Translations under genes and position numbers: made by a program
NCBI RefSeq assembly: GCF_004917075.1
Contig: NZ_SSYB01000004.1
Coordinates: 231,006-295,005 of the forward strand
Source: Geomonas edaphica
GTDB lineage: Bacteria > Desulfobacterota > Desulfuromonadia > Geobacterales > Geobacteraceae
Length of the DNA stretch: 64,000 nucleotides
Reading direction: 5' to 3'
The notes under the pieces: model-generated
The model's input: the letters and a program-made list of their open reading frames with translations, nothing else
Databases searched by the model: none
What the model was told of the DNA's origin: nothing
In this document: piece after piece, positions 1 through 11,147 of the stretch
How the letters are laid out: every line of letters starts with the position of its first letter
Numbering within the stretch: position 1 is the first letter of the stretch

Positions 1-158
1 GGGGGGGGGGGGGGGGGGGGGGGGCCCATTTCGCCAGCCCCCGTCCCCCTCCCCTACCCTCCCCCTCCGGGAGAGGGAGAGTTTGCGGAAGAGGGAAATG
101 ACGTTGCAAGGTGCCCGAATCAGGCACTATCAAAACAAAGAAGCGAGAACCGCAAACC
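1..158. other. window start: 24-nt poly-G run and argF leader
   Basis: The window opens with 24 consecutive G, followed by a C-rich stretch (about 25-70) of short CCCCT blocks ending in a CTCCGGGAGAG-type palindrome, then the argF leader. A pure G run at the extreme edge suggests a contig end with a sequencing artefact rather than biology. No gene end from an upstream neighbour is visible here. Confidence 0.6.
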
Positions 159-1070
159 ATGAAAAAAGACTTCCTGGCCCTGAGCCAGTTCACCAAAGCC
201 GAGCTGGACGCCATGTTCGTCCTCTGCAAGGACCTCAAAGCCAAGACCAAGAGCGGCGTCGAGCACCACCTCTTGAAGGGCAAGTCGCTCGCCATGATCT
301 TCGAGAAGTCCTCGACCCGCACCAGGATCTCCTTCGAGGTCGGCATGTACCAGCTGGGCGGGCACCCGCTCTTCATCTCCAGCAAGGACTCCCAGATGGG
401 TCGCGGCGAGCCGATCAAGGACACCGCCCGCGTCATGGCACGCTATTGCGACGGCGTCATGATCCGCACCTTCGCCCAGGAGACCGTCGAGGAGTTCGCC
501 AAGTACGCCTCCATCCCGGTCATCAACGGCTTGACCGACTTGCACCACCCCTGCCAGATCATGGCAGACGTCTTCACCGTGATCGAGCACAAGGGGAGCT
601 ACGACGGGCTCAAGTTCGCCTGGATCGGCGACGGCAACAACATGGCGAACTCCTGGATCGAGGCGGCCGCCATCTTCGGCTTCGACCTGACGCTTGCCTG
701 CCCGGAAGGCTATGACCCGAACCCGCAGGTGCTCGAGTGGGCGAAGAATAACGGCACCTCGAAGATCGTGGTCGTCCGCGATCCCAAAGAGGCCGCGAAA
801 GACGCCGACGTACTGAACACCGACGTATGGGCCAGCATGGGACAGGAAGAGGAGCAGAAGATCCGCGAGAAGGCTTTCGCAGGCTACCAACTGGACGAAG
901 CGCTGCTCGCCCTCGCGAAGAAGGACGCCCTCGTGCTGCACTGCCTCCCCGCGCACCGCGGCGAGGAGATCAGCGACGGCGTGATCGAAGGCCCCAACTC
1001 CGTCGTCTGGGATGAAGCCGAGAACCGCCTGCACGTGCAAAAGGCCATCATGGCCACCTTGATGAAATAA
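159..1070 (+). CDS. argF: ornithine carbamoyltransferase
   Basis: It transfers the carbamoyl group of carbamoyl phosphate to ornithine, giving citrulline, in cytoplasmic arginine synthesis. The 303-residue protein has the family's usual length. The carbamoyl-phosphate motif SSTRTRISFE lies near residue 50, HPCQ near 130 and the ornithine/catalytic loop HCLPAHRGEE near 270. I chose the ATG at 159 because MKKDFLALSQF aligns with normal family starts; the in-frame ATG at 111 would add 16 atypical residues. No strong ribosome site is visible before either. It is the first gene of an arg run and is followed after 57 nt by argG. Aspartate carbamoyltransferase is unlikely given the HCLPAHRG loop. 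Confidence 0.97.
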   Translation: MKKDFLALSQFTKAELDAMFVLCKDLKAKTKSGVEHHLLKGKSLAMIFEKSSTRTRISFEVGMYQLGGHPLFISSKDSQMGRGEPIKDTARVMARYCDGVMIRTFAQETVEEFAKYASIPVINGLTDLHHPCQIMADVFTVIEHKGSYDGLKFAWIGDGNNMANSWIEAAAIFGFDLTLACPEGYDPNPQVLEWAKNNGTSKIVVVRDPKEAAKDADVLNTDVWASMGQEEEQKIREKAFAGYQLDEALLALAKKDALVLHCLPAHRGEEISDGVIEGPNSVVWDEAENRLHVQKAIMATLMK

Positions 1071-1127
1071 GAACAGACGGCACCCCCGAAAGGGGCGGCC
1101 CGCCGATCAACGACCAAAGGAGAACCC

Positions 1128-2345
1128 ATGGCAAAGAAAGAAGTGAAAAAGATCGTCCTCGCCTACTCGGGCGGGCTTGACACCTCCATCATCCTCAAGT
1201 GGCTCAAGAACGAGTACGGCTGCGAGGTGGTGACGTTCTCCGCAGACCTCGGCCAGGGCGACGAGCTCGAGCCGGTACGCGAGAAGGCCTTCAAGACCGG
1301 CGCCGACAAGGTGTACATCGACGACCTGCGCGAGGAGTTCGTGCGCGACTTCGTGTTCCCGATGTTCCGCGCCAACGCGATCTACGAGGGTTCCTACCTG
1401 CTCGGCACCTCCATCGCCCGCCCGCTCATCGCGAAGCGCCAGATGGAAATCGCGCAGATCGAGGGTTGCGACGCCGTTTCCCACGGCGCGACCGGCAAAG
1501 GGAACGACCAGGTGCGCTTCGAGCTTGCCTACTATCACTTCAACCCGGCCATCACCGTGGTTGCACCGTGGAGGGAGTGGAAGCTCAACTCCCGCCAGGC
1601 GCTGATCAACTACGCGAAGAGAAACGACATCCCGATCCCGATCACCAAGAAGCGTCCCTGGTCTTCCGACAGGAACCTCCTGCACATCTCCTTCGAGGGC
1701 GGCATCCTGGAAGACACCTGGCTGGAGCCGCCCGAGAACATGTACGTGCTCACCAAGTCGCCGGAGAAGGCCCCCAACAAGCCGCAGTACATCGAGATCG
1801 AGTTCGAGAAGGGTAACGCGGTCGCCGTCGACGGCGTGCGCATGTCCCCGGCCGAGCTTTTGGCCCACCTGAACACCATCGGCGGCGAGCACGGCATCGG
1901 CCGTGTCGACCTCCTCGAGAACCGCTCGGTCGGCATGAAGTCCCGCGGCGTCTACGAGACCCCGGGCGGCACCATCCTGCGCGAAGCCCACATGGCGGTC
2001 GAGCAGATCACCATGGACCGCGAGGTCATGCACCTGAGGGATTCCCTGATCCCGCGCTACGCCGAGATGATCTACAACGGCTACTGGTTCTCGCCGGAGC
2101 GCGAGATGATGCAGTGCATGATCGATGACTCGCAGAAGACCGTGAACGGCGTGGCACGCCTCAAGCTCTACAAGGGCCACGTGCGCACTGTGGGCAGGAA
2201 GTCGGAGTCCGACTCCCTCTTCAACCTCGACTTCGCGACCTTCGAGAAAGACCAGGTTTACAACCAGGCGGATGCCGAGGGCTTCATCAAGCTGAACTCG
2301 CTCAGGCTAAGGATCCGCTCCCTGATGCTGGCCAACAAGAAGTAG
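1128..2345 (+). CDS. argG: argininosuccinate synthase
   Basis: It joins citrulline and aspartate at the cost of ATP to give argininosuccinate, the penultimate step to arginine. The 405-residue length is typical. The PP-loop ATP site YSGGLDTS is at residues 13-20, and the family blocks [15 protein letters not shown] and [25 protein letters not shown] follow. AAAGGAG lies at good spacing before the ATG. It sits 57 nt after argF on the same strand, so co-transcription is likely. A 13-bp perfect hairpin follows 25 nt after the stop (2370-2398). argH is about 2 kb further on, separated by two genes and several repeat elements, unlike a compact argFGH block. Confidence 0.98.
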   Translation: MAKKEVKKIVLAYSGGLDTSIILKWLKNEYGCEVVTFSADLGQGDELEPVREKAFKTGADKVYIDDLREEFVRDFVFPMFRANAIYEGSYLLGTSIARPLIAKRQMEIAQIEGCDAVSHGATGKGNDQVRFELAYYHFNPAITVVAPWREWKLNSRQALINYAKRNDIPIPITKKRPWSSDRNLLHISFEGGILEDTWLEPPENMYVLTKSPEKAPNKPQYIEIEFEKGNAVAVDGVRMSPAELLAHLNTIGGEHGIGRVDLLENRSVGMKSRGVYETPGGTILREAHMAVEQITMDREVMHLRDSLIPRYAEMIYNGYWFSPEREMMQCMIDDSQKTVNGVARLKLYKGHVRTVGRKSESDSLFNLDFATFEKDQVYNQADAEGFIKLNSLRLRIRSLMLANKK

Positions 2346-2369
2346 GTAAAGGGAAGTATCTGGAGGCTC

Positions 2370-2398
2370 ATAGGGGCACGAGACACTCGTGCCCCTAT
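2370..2398. repeat. 13-bp perfect hairpin after argG
   Basis: ATAGGGGCACGAG and its exact complement flank an ACA triloop. It lies between argG and the NUDIX gene and has no T tail, so it is not a classical terminator. The outer TAGGGGC...GCCCCTA ends match the palindromes at 14323-14433 and 52794-52819, suggesting a dispersed REP-like family. Confidence 0.65.
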
Positions 2399-2406
2399 CC
2401 GTGTAT

Positions 2407-2835
2407 ATGGAGCAAAACGGTTTCAAGGCGAGTCACATCGTCACTTCGGTGGTCGCGGTCATCATCGACAGCGATGGCAGGGTGCTCCTCACCAAGAGGA
2501 ACGTCCCCCCTTTCCAGGGGGAATGGGTGATGCCCGGCGGCAAGATCGACCTCGGTGAACCGATCGTGGCGGCCCTCAAGCGCGAGGTCTGGGAAGAGGT
2601 CGGCCTCGAGGTGGAAGTGGGAGACCTGATCGACGTCTTCGAACACGTGACGCCGGGAGAGGACAACTACCACTTCATCATCATCTATTACCGGTGCACG
2701 CCGCTTTACTGCGACGTGAACCACAACAAGGACGAAGTGGCCGAGGCCCGCTGGGTCGAGCCGGGCGAACTGGAGCAGTACAAGATCCCCGCCGGCGCAC
2801 GCTTCATCCTTACGAAAATCTTTGCACCCAATTGA
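2407..2835 (+). CDS. NUDIX hydrolase
   Basis: NUDIX enzymes cleave nucleoside diphosphates linked to another moiety; the substrate cannot be told here. The 142-residue protein carries the Nudix box GGKIDLGEPIVAALKREVWEEVGLE-type pattern (G-x5-E-x7-REVWEEVG) near residues 45-67, with both metal-binding Glu of REVWEEVG present. The ATG at 2407 is preferred because the longer GTG start at 2389 lies inside the hairpin just upstream; GTG 2401 is also possible. Its stop codon falls inside the left arm of an inverted-repeat element (2828-2974). It interrupts the argG-argH run and shows no functional link to arginine synthesis. It could be an ADP-ribose, ADP-sugar or housecleaning NTP pyrophosphatase. 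Confidence 0.85.
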   Translation: MEQNGFKASHIVTSVVAVIIDSDGRVLLTKRNVPPFQGEWVMPGGKIDLGEPIVAALKREVWEEVGLEVEVGDLIDVFEHVTPGEDNYHFIIIYYRCTPLYCDVNHNKDEVAEARWVEPGELEQYKIPAGARFILTKIFAPN

Positions 2836-2974
2836 CAGTTGATAATTGACAATTGACAACGGGGAAGCCCCCCTGCGGTTTGACAGTCATTGCGTTAACC
2901 AGACCGCGCACGTTGGCAGTTGGCAGTGTCTTCGGGACTTCATTGTCAATTGTCAAATCGCCATCGTCAATTGG
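2828..2974. repeat. 147-bp inverted-repeat element, CAATTGAC family
   Basis: Two 32-nt arms (2828-2859 and 2943-2974) are inverted copies: the outer 9 and inner 14 positions pair perfectly, 26 of 32 overall. The motif TTGACAATTGACAA forms the inner end. The element fills the whole gap between the NUDIX gene, whose stop it overlaps, and the next gene at 2983. There is no ORF inside. It is MITE-like in form but has no visible target duplication. Confidence 0.75.
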
Positions 2975-2982
2975 ATACGTTC

Positions 2983-4125
2983 ATGGTCAAGATCGTCGAG
3001 AAACAGGTCCAGCTTGATTTCCCCCTCGGGCATCACCTGCACTGTCTCATCGCGCAGATACCGAACCGGTTGCAGCGCCGCGATCACCTGTTCACGCTCG
3101 TCGACGCCGAGGAGCAGTGGCGCCTGGTGCAAAGCGTCCTCGACCTGGTTGCCGAAGGCTCCGGAAACCTGAAGCGGCTGCACTTCCTGCTGTTCCCCGA
3201 GACATCGGTGCCGCTCTCCCGCTTCGACGATCTGCTGGGGGTCATAGAAGAGCGCTTCCGCCCCAACACGGTGACCATGTTCGGGCTTGAACAGATCCGC
3301 CTGGAGCAGTACCGGGCGCTCCTCACCCGATTCAGGGAGGACAACGAGGAGGCGCTTGACTGCGTGGAGCGCGACATCGACTCCGGCGACATCCTGGGCA
3401 TGCCGGTCAACTGGTGCTGCATCGCCATCAAGGAGCGTGACGGGCGGCTCAGGGTCTTTCTGGAGGCGAAGACGCACCCTTTCCGGGGCGAGGAGTTCCT
3501 GGACAAGGACCACGACCTGTACCGGGGGCGGCACTTCTACCTGTTCCGCGCCCAGCCGGCCTGCTTCAATTTCATGACGGTCATCTGCCTTGATTACCTT
3601 TACCGGGACCTCTACTCCTCCAACATCAAGCAGATCATCGATCACGCGGACCGGCTCTTCTTCACCATGAGGCAGTCGCTCGACGCCCTCTTCGTGATCC
3701 AGTGCAACCCGAAGCCCGAGCACCGCTCCTACCGCGAGGTGCTCTCCGGCTTTTACGGCGAGTTCCTGGAGGACACCCCCGGCGTGCGCGAGACGGTGAC
3801 CGTCTTCGGCAACTGCTCGGACGAGAGCGAGATCGAAGGGGTGCGTTGCCAGAGCTGTTACGGGGTTTCCTTCGTGGCGATCAGCGCGCGCCACAAGATG
3901 TCCCCCTTCCAGGACCGTGAGTTCGCCAGCGACGATTTCGAGGGCGCACCGGTCTGCCGCCTGCGCTTCGGCACGGGAACGAGGCTTTACTACTTCAACC
4001 TGCCGCTCTACCACGAACTCGACCCGAGAAGCTCGCGGGTCCCCCTGAAGGTGCACTCGGTGCTGCGCTGGACCGACGACGCAGGATGGGTGAAGGTGGG
4101 GGACGGCGAGGGGCAGGTTTTGTAA
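2983..4125 (+). CDS. nitrilase-superfamily (carbon-nitrogen hydrolase)-like protein
   Basis: I infer a nitrilase-fold hydrolase; the substrate is unknown. The 380-residue protein shows the three catalytic blocks in order and spacing: FPETSVP with Glu73, EAKTHPFRGEE with Lys163, and VICLDYLY with Cys202, matching the Glu-Lys-Cys triad. Other segments are not recognisable as amidase, nitrilase or N-acyltransferase subfamilies, and there is no signal peptide. The ATG at 2983 follows directly after an inverted-repeat element; the longer reading from 2920 would translate that repeat. It sits between argG and argH but nothing ties it to arginine. The protein is Cys-rich toward the middle (VRCQSCYG near 290). 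Fold assignment is moderate; function is open. Confidence 0.6.
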   Translation: MVKIVEKQVQLDFPLGHHLHCLIAQIPNRLQRRDHLFTLVDAEEQWRLVQSVLDLVAEGSGNLKRLHFLLFPETSVPLSRFDDLLGVIEERFRPNTVTMFGLEQIRLEQYRALLTRFREDNEEALDCVERDIDSGDILGMPVNWCCIAIKERDGRLRVFLEAKTHPFRGEEFLDKDHDLYRGRHFYLFRAQPACFNFMTVICLDYLYRDLYSSNIKQIIDHADRLFFTMRQSLDALFVIQCNPKPEHRSYREVLSGFYGEFLEDTPGVRETVTVFGNCSDESEIEGVRCQSCYGVSFVAISARHKMSPFQDREFASDDFEGAPVCRLRFGTGTRLYYFNLPLYHELDPRSSRVPLKVHSVLRWTDDAGWVKVGDGEGQVL

Positions 4126-4133
4126 AAGCGTTC

Positions 4134-4240
4134 AACGCAAAGACGCAGAGGCGCGAAGACGCAGAGAAAGTCTTTAAGGGTTAAAACCTTTGTCGGTTTG
4201 TGGTTTTCCTAGCGTCTTGGCGGCTTTGCGCCTTTGCGTT
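4134..4240. repeat. inverted-repeat element, AACGCAAAGACGC family, copy 1
   Basis: The left arm starts AACGCAAAGACGCAGAGGCG and the right arm ends GCGCCTTTGCGTT, an imperfect inverted copy. The spacer is about 45 nt. Copies 2 (4283-4383) and 3 (9970-10085) share arms but not spacer. Copies 1 and 2 together occupy most of the 305-nt gap between the nitrilase-like gene and argH. Confidence 0.75.
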
Positions 4241-4282
4241 AGGCCGTTAAGGTTTTACCGGATTCAAAGGCAAAGGCTTCAT

Positions 4283-4383
4283 CGCAAAGACGCAGAGGCG
4301 CGGAGACGCAAAGTAAAAATCTGTGACAGGGTAAGACACTACAGCCTTTTCTTTGCGCCTTAGCGGCTTGGCGTCTTTGCGTT
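4283..4383. repeat. inverted-repeat element, AACGCAAAGACGC family, copy 2
   Basis: The left arm CGCAAAGACGCAGAGGCGCG and the right arm GCGGCTTGGCGTCTTTGCGTT mirror copy 1. It ends 47 nt before argH, so any argH promoter must lie in or next to it. Confidence 0.75.
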
Positions 4384-4430
4384 AAAGAAGTTGCAGTTCA
4401 ACAAAAATCAGCAGCAGGAGACCGAAAGAC

Positions 4431-5807
<1,377 letters not shown>

Positions 5808-5809
5808 CC

Positions 5810-6580
5810 GTGGCGGCATCGCGTCGACTCCTTCCCGCCGTCGCAGTTGCGGCGTCGCTTGTCCTCCTTGCCGGGTGCGGCAAGAAAGGCCCGCTTGTCC
5901 CCCCCGAGGCGCTGGTCCCGGCACCGATCGCCTCGCTCGCCGTGGCGCAAAAGGGAGGCGAACTCCAGGTGAGCTGGAGCGGTCCCGGCAAGCAGGAGGG
6001 GGGCGGTAAGCTCGAGAACCTGGCCGGCTTTCTCCTGTTTCGGCGTAACGTGCTCCCACCCGGCGAGGACTGCGAGGAGTGCCCCGGCGCTTACAGCCAG
6101 CTCGCCAAGGTGGACCTGGAGCTTCCCGAAAAAGTGCGTAGGGCCGGCGGGCTCTGGATCTACGACGACTTCGACCTGCAGAAGGGGCGGACCTACCAGT
6201 ACAAGGTGCGTTCCTACAGCACGGACGGGGCGCAGAGCAAGGACTCCAACAAGGTGCGGCGCTCCGCGGTCACGCCCCCGCTTCCTCCGGTGCTCGAGGC
6301 GCACGGCTCTCCCAACGAGGTGGAGCTGAACTACGTCGCCCTCCCCCCGGAGGAGGGAACCTTCGTCGGCTACAACATCTACAAGAGCAAGAAGGACGAA
6401 CCGGCGCCGCTCGCTCCGGTCAACAAGGAGCCGCTTGCCGGTACCACCTACCGGGACCAGGAGCTGGTGCTCGGGTTGACCTACCGCTACACGGTGACGA
6501 GCGTTGCCAAGGTCGGCGCCGACACCGTCGAGAGCGCCCCCTCCAATGTCGTAGAAGCGGGGCTCGTGCTGCCGGAGTAG
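5810..6580 (+). CDS. lipoprotein with LptM-like N terminus and two Fn3-like repeats
   Basis: This is a predicted lipoprotein of 256 residues starting at GTG 5810, 2 nt after argH. Residues 1-23 form a type II signal peptide with lipobox LLAGC, so Cys23 should be lipidated. The mature N terminus CGKKGPLVPPE resembles LptM (YifL), a short lipoprotein that helps LptD mature. Unlike LptM, it continues with about 230 residues that read as two fibronectin type III-like domains (about 35-135 and 145-250; patterns such as LQVSWSGPG, YQYKVRSYS and YRYTVTSVA). The fold of the C-terminal part is inferred from these strand patterns. The GTG start is set by the signal peptide; upstream in-frame codons lie inside argH. 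Confidence 0.85.
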   Translation: MAASRRLLPAVAVAASLVLLAGCGKKGPLVPPEALVPAPIASLAVAQKGGELQVSWSGPGKQEGGGKLENLAGFLLFRRNVLPPGEDCEECPGAYSQLAKVDLELPEKVRRAGGLWIYDDFDLQKGRTYQYKVRSYSTDGAQSKDSNKVRRSAVTPPLPPVLEAHGSPNEVELNYVALPPEEGTFVGYNIYKSKKDEPAPLAPVNKEPLAGTTYRDQELVLGLTYRYTVTSVAKVGADTVESAPSNVVEAGLVLPE

Positions 6581-6638
6581 GCACGTTGCCTTTTCAGGTG
6601 GTTCATGATAATAACCGGGAACGCTAAATAACATGAAG

Positions 6639-6660
6639 ACGCCCTTCGCGGGGCGTATTT
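6639..6660 (+). terminator. weak hairpin before gatC
   Basis: ACGCCC and GGGCGT pair around a 6-nt loop, followed by ATTT. It could end the arg/lipoprotein transcript. The stem is short and the T tract poor, so this is tentative. Confidence 0.35.
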
Positions 6661-6669
6661 GGAGCAGGC

Positions 6670-6957
6670 ATGAAGATTACAAGAGCAGAGGTCGAGCACG
6701 TAGCAAGGCTCGCCCGACTGGAGCTTACCGACGCGGAGCTGGATACCTTCACCGGCCAGATGGACGGCATCCTCGCCTACGTCGAGAAGCTGAACGCACT
6801 GGACACCGACGGCATCGTTCCCACCTCGCACGCGGTCCCCATGGAGAACGCCTTCAGGGCCGACGAGCCGACCGGCTCGATCGGCGTGGAGAACGCCCTC
6901 GCCAACGCGCCGCAGCGCGCCGAGAGCTTCTTCAGGGTGCCGAAGGTCATCGAATAG
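6670..6957 (+). CDS. gatC: Asp-tRNA(Asn)/Glu-tRNA(Gln) amidotransferase subunit C
   Basis: GatC is the small scaffold that holds GatA and GatB together in the enzyme that converts misacylated Glu-tRNA(Gln) and Asp-tRNA(Asn) to the correct amides. The 95-residue protein shows the usual start MKITRAEVEHVARLARLEL and the conserved tail blocks HAVPMENAFRADEP and RVPKVIE. GGAGCAGGC precedes the ATG. gatA follows after 68 nt and gatB after that, the classic gatCAB order. Use of this pathway implies that some Asn- or Gln-tRNA is made indirectly. Confidence 0.96.
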   Translation: MKITRAEVEHVARLARLELTDAELDTFTGQMDGILAYVEKLNALDTDGIVPTSHAVPMENAFRADEPTGSIGVENALANAPQRAESFFRVPKVIE

Positions 6958-6960
6958 CTG

Positions 6961-7002
6961 TCAGACCAGTCAGACTGGTCGGACTAGTCAGACCGGTCTG
7001 AC
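6961..7002. repeat. palindromic GTCAGACC repeat between gatC and gatA
   Basis: About 40 nt are built from quasi-repeated, alternately inverted decamers (CAGACCAGT, CAGACTGGTC, GGACTAGTCA), ending in the perfect 16-bp palindrome GTCAGACCGGTCTGAC at 6987-7002. There is no T tail. It could be an mRNA hairpin that sets gatC/gatA ratios or a repeat insertion. Confidence 0.6.
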
Positions 7003-7025
7003 GATCTCAGAAACTGGAGTGTTTA

Positions 7026-8483
<1,458 letters not shown>

Positions 8484-8510
8484 CATCTAAAAAAGCTTTT
8501 CGGAGCCACT

Positions 8511-9953
8511 ATGAAATATCAGGTCGTCATCGGGCTTGAGGTACACACCCAGCTCACCACCAACACCAAGATCTTCTGCGGCTGCTCTACGAAGTTCGGC
8601 TCTGAGCCGAACTCCCAGACCTGCCCGGTTTGCTTAGGCTTCCCCGGCGCGCTTCCGGTCCTGAACCGGCAGGTGGTGGAATACGCCATCCGCGCGGGGC
8701 TTGCCACCAACTGCTCCATCACCCAGAGAAACGTCTTCGCCAGGAAGAACTACTTCTACCCGGACCTCCCCAAGGGGTACCAGATCAGCCAGTTCGACCT
8801 CCCCATCTGCCAGCACGGGCACCTCGACATCGAGGTGGAGGGGGAAACGAAGCGGATCGGCATCACCCGCATCCACATGGAGGAGGACGCCGGCAAGCTG
8901 GTGCACGCCGACATCTCCGAGGTGGGGGACGATTCCTGCGTCGACCTGAACCGCGCCTGCACTCCGCTTCTCGAGATCGTCTCCGAGCCGGACATGCGCT
9001 CCCCGGACGAGGCGATCGCGTATCTCAAGAAGCTGCACCAGATCGTCATGTACCTCGGCATCTGCGACGGCAACCTCGAGGAGGGAAGCTTCCGCTGCGA
9101 CGCGAACGTCTCGCTCATGCCGGTAGGCTCCACCGTCTTCGGCACCCGCGCGGAACTGAAGAACATCAACTCCTTCAAGTTCATCAAGCAGGCGATCGAG
9201 TACGAGATCGAGCGTCAGGCCGAGATCCTCGACGACGGCGGCAAGGTGATCCAGGAGACCCGCCTCTTCGACCCGAACACCGGCACCACCCGCTCCATGC
9301 GCGGCAAAGAGGAGGCCCACGACTACCGCTACTTCCCGGACCCGGACCTCGTCCCGGTGCTGATCGCGGACCAGTGGATCGAGGACGTGCGCGCCGAGCT
9401 CCCCGAGCTTCCGGAGGCGAAGCGCGCCCGCTACGTCACCGAACTGGGGCTTCCCGAGTACGACGCCGAGGTGCTTGCATCGAGCCGCGAACTCGCCCAG
9501 TACTACGAGGAGACCGTCGCCCTCTTCCCGCAGGCTAAGATCGTTTCCAACTGGGTCATGGGCGAGGTGGCACGCGCCCTGAACGACGACAACAACCGCT
9601 CCATCACCGACTGCCCGGTCACTCCGGCGCTCCTCGCCGACCTCTTAAAGCTCATGGAGAAGGGGACCATCTCCGGCAAGATCGCGAAGACCGTCTTCGA
9701 CGAGATGTACAAGACCGGCAAGGCGCCGGAGAGAATCGTCGAGGAGAAGGGGCTGGTGCAGGTCTCCGACACCGGGGCCATCGAGGCGATGGTCGACGAG
9801 GTGCTGAACAACAACCCCGGCCAGGTCGAGCAGTACCGTGGCGGCAAGGAAACTGTCTTCGGCTTCTTCGTAGGCCAGGTGATGCGCGCCTCCAAAGGGA
9901 AGGCGAACCCGGCGGTGGTGAACGAGCTGCTGCTTAAGAAACTGAAAGCATAA
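8511..9953 (+). CDS. gatB: Asp-tRNA(Asn)/Glu-tRNA(Gln) amidotransferase subunit B
   Basis: GatB binds the misacylated tRNA, activates its side-chain carboxylate and carries out amidation. The 480-residue length is typical. The opening [15 protein letters not shown], the zinc-site region FCGCSTKFG...TCPVCLG with four Cys near residues 22-43, and the signature [16 protein letters not shown] are visible. The C-terminal helical/YqeY-like tail domain runs from about residue 330 to the end. It ends the gatCAB operon; a third AACGCAAAGACGC element lies 17 nt after its stop. Confidence 0.98.
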   Translation: MKYQVVIGLEVHTQLTTNTKIFCGCSTKFGSEPNSQTCPVCLGFPGALPVLNRQVVEYAIRAGLATNCSITQRNVFARKNYFYPDLPKGYQISQFDLPICQHGHLDIEVEGETKRIGITRIHMEEDAGKLVHADISEVGDDSCVDLNRACTPLLEIVSEPDMRSPDEAIAYLKKLHQIVMYLGICDGNLEEGSFRCDANVSLMPVGSTVFGTRAELKNINSFKFIKQAIEYEIERQAEILDDGGKVIQETRLFDPNTGTTRSMRGKEEAHDYRYFPDPDLVPVLIADQWIEDVRAELPELPEAKRARYVTELGLPEYDAEVLASSRELAQYYEETVALFPQAKIVSNWVMGEVARALNDDNNRSITDCPVTPALLADLLKLMEKGTISGKIAKTVFDEMYKTGKAPERIVEEKGLVQVSDTGAIEAMVDEVLNNNPGQVEQYRGGKETVFGFFVGQVMRASKGKANPAVVNELLLKKLKA

Positions 9954-9969
9954 AGACCAGACAAGGCAA

Positions 9970-10085
9970 TTAACGCAAAGACGCCAAGGCGCGAAGACGC
10001 GGAGAAAAGCTATTCGGGGTCAAGGCCTTAAACCCGTTTTCCGGTTTACCCTTTGCGTCTCTGCGGCTTTGCGTCTTTGCGTTAA
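9970..10085. repeat. inverted-repeat element, AACGCAAAGACGC family, copy 3
   Basis: TTAACGCAAAGACGCCAAGG at the left and GCTTTGCGTCTTTGCGTTAA at the right are near-perfect inverted arms around about 50 nt. It fills the gatB-mtnA gap and ends 21 nt before mtnA's ATG, so it will be in the mtnA leader if the two are co-transcribed. Confidence 0.8.
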
Positions 10086-10106
10086 AGCTTTAAAACGAGG
10101 TGGACG

Positions 10107-11143
<1,037 letters not shown>

Positions 11144-11147
<4 letters not shown>

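Noticed and set aside
2920..2982. N-terminal extension of the nitrilase-like gene
   Set aside because: It would translate the inverted-repeat element and has no ribosome site; the family-like sequence begins at 2983.
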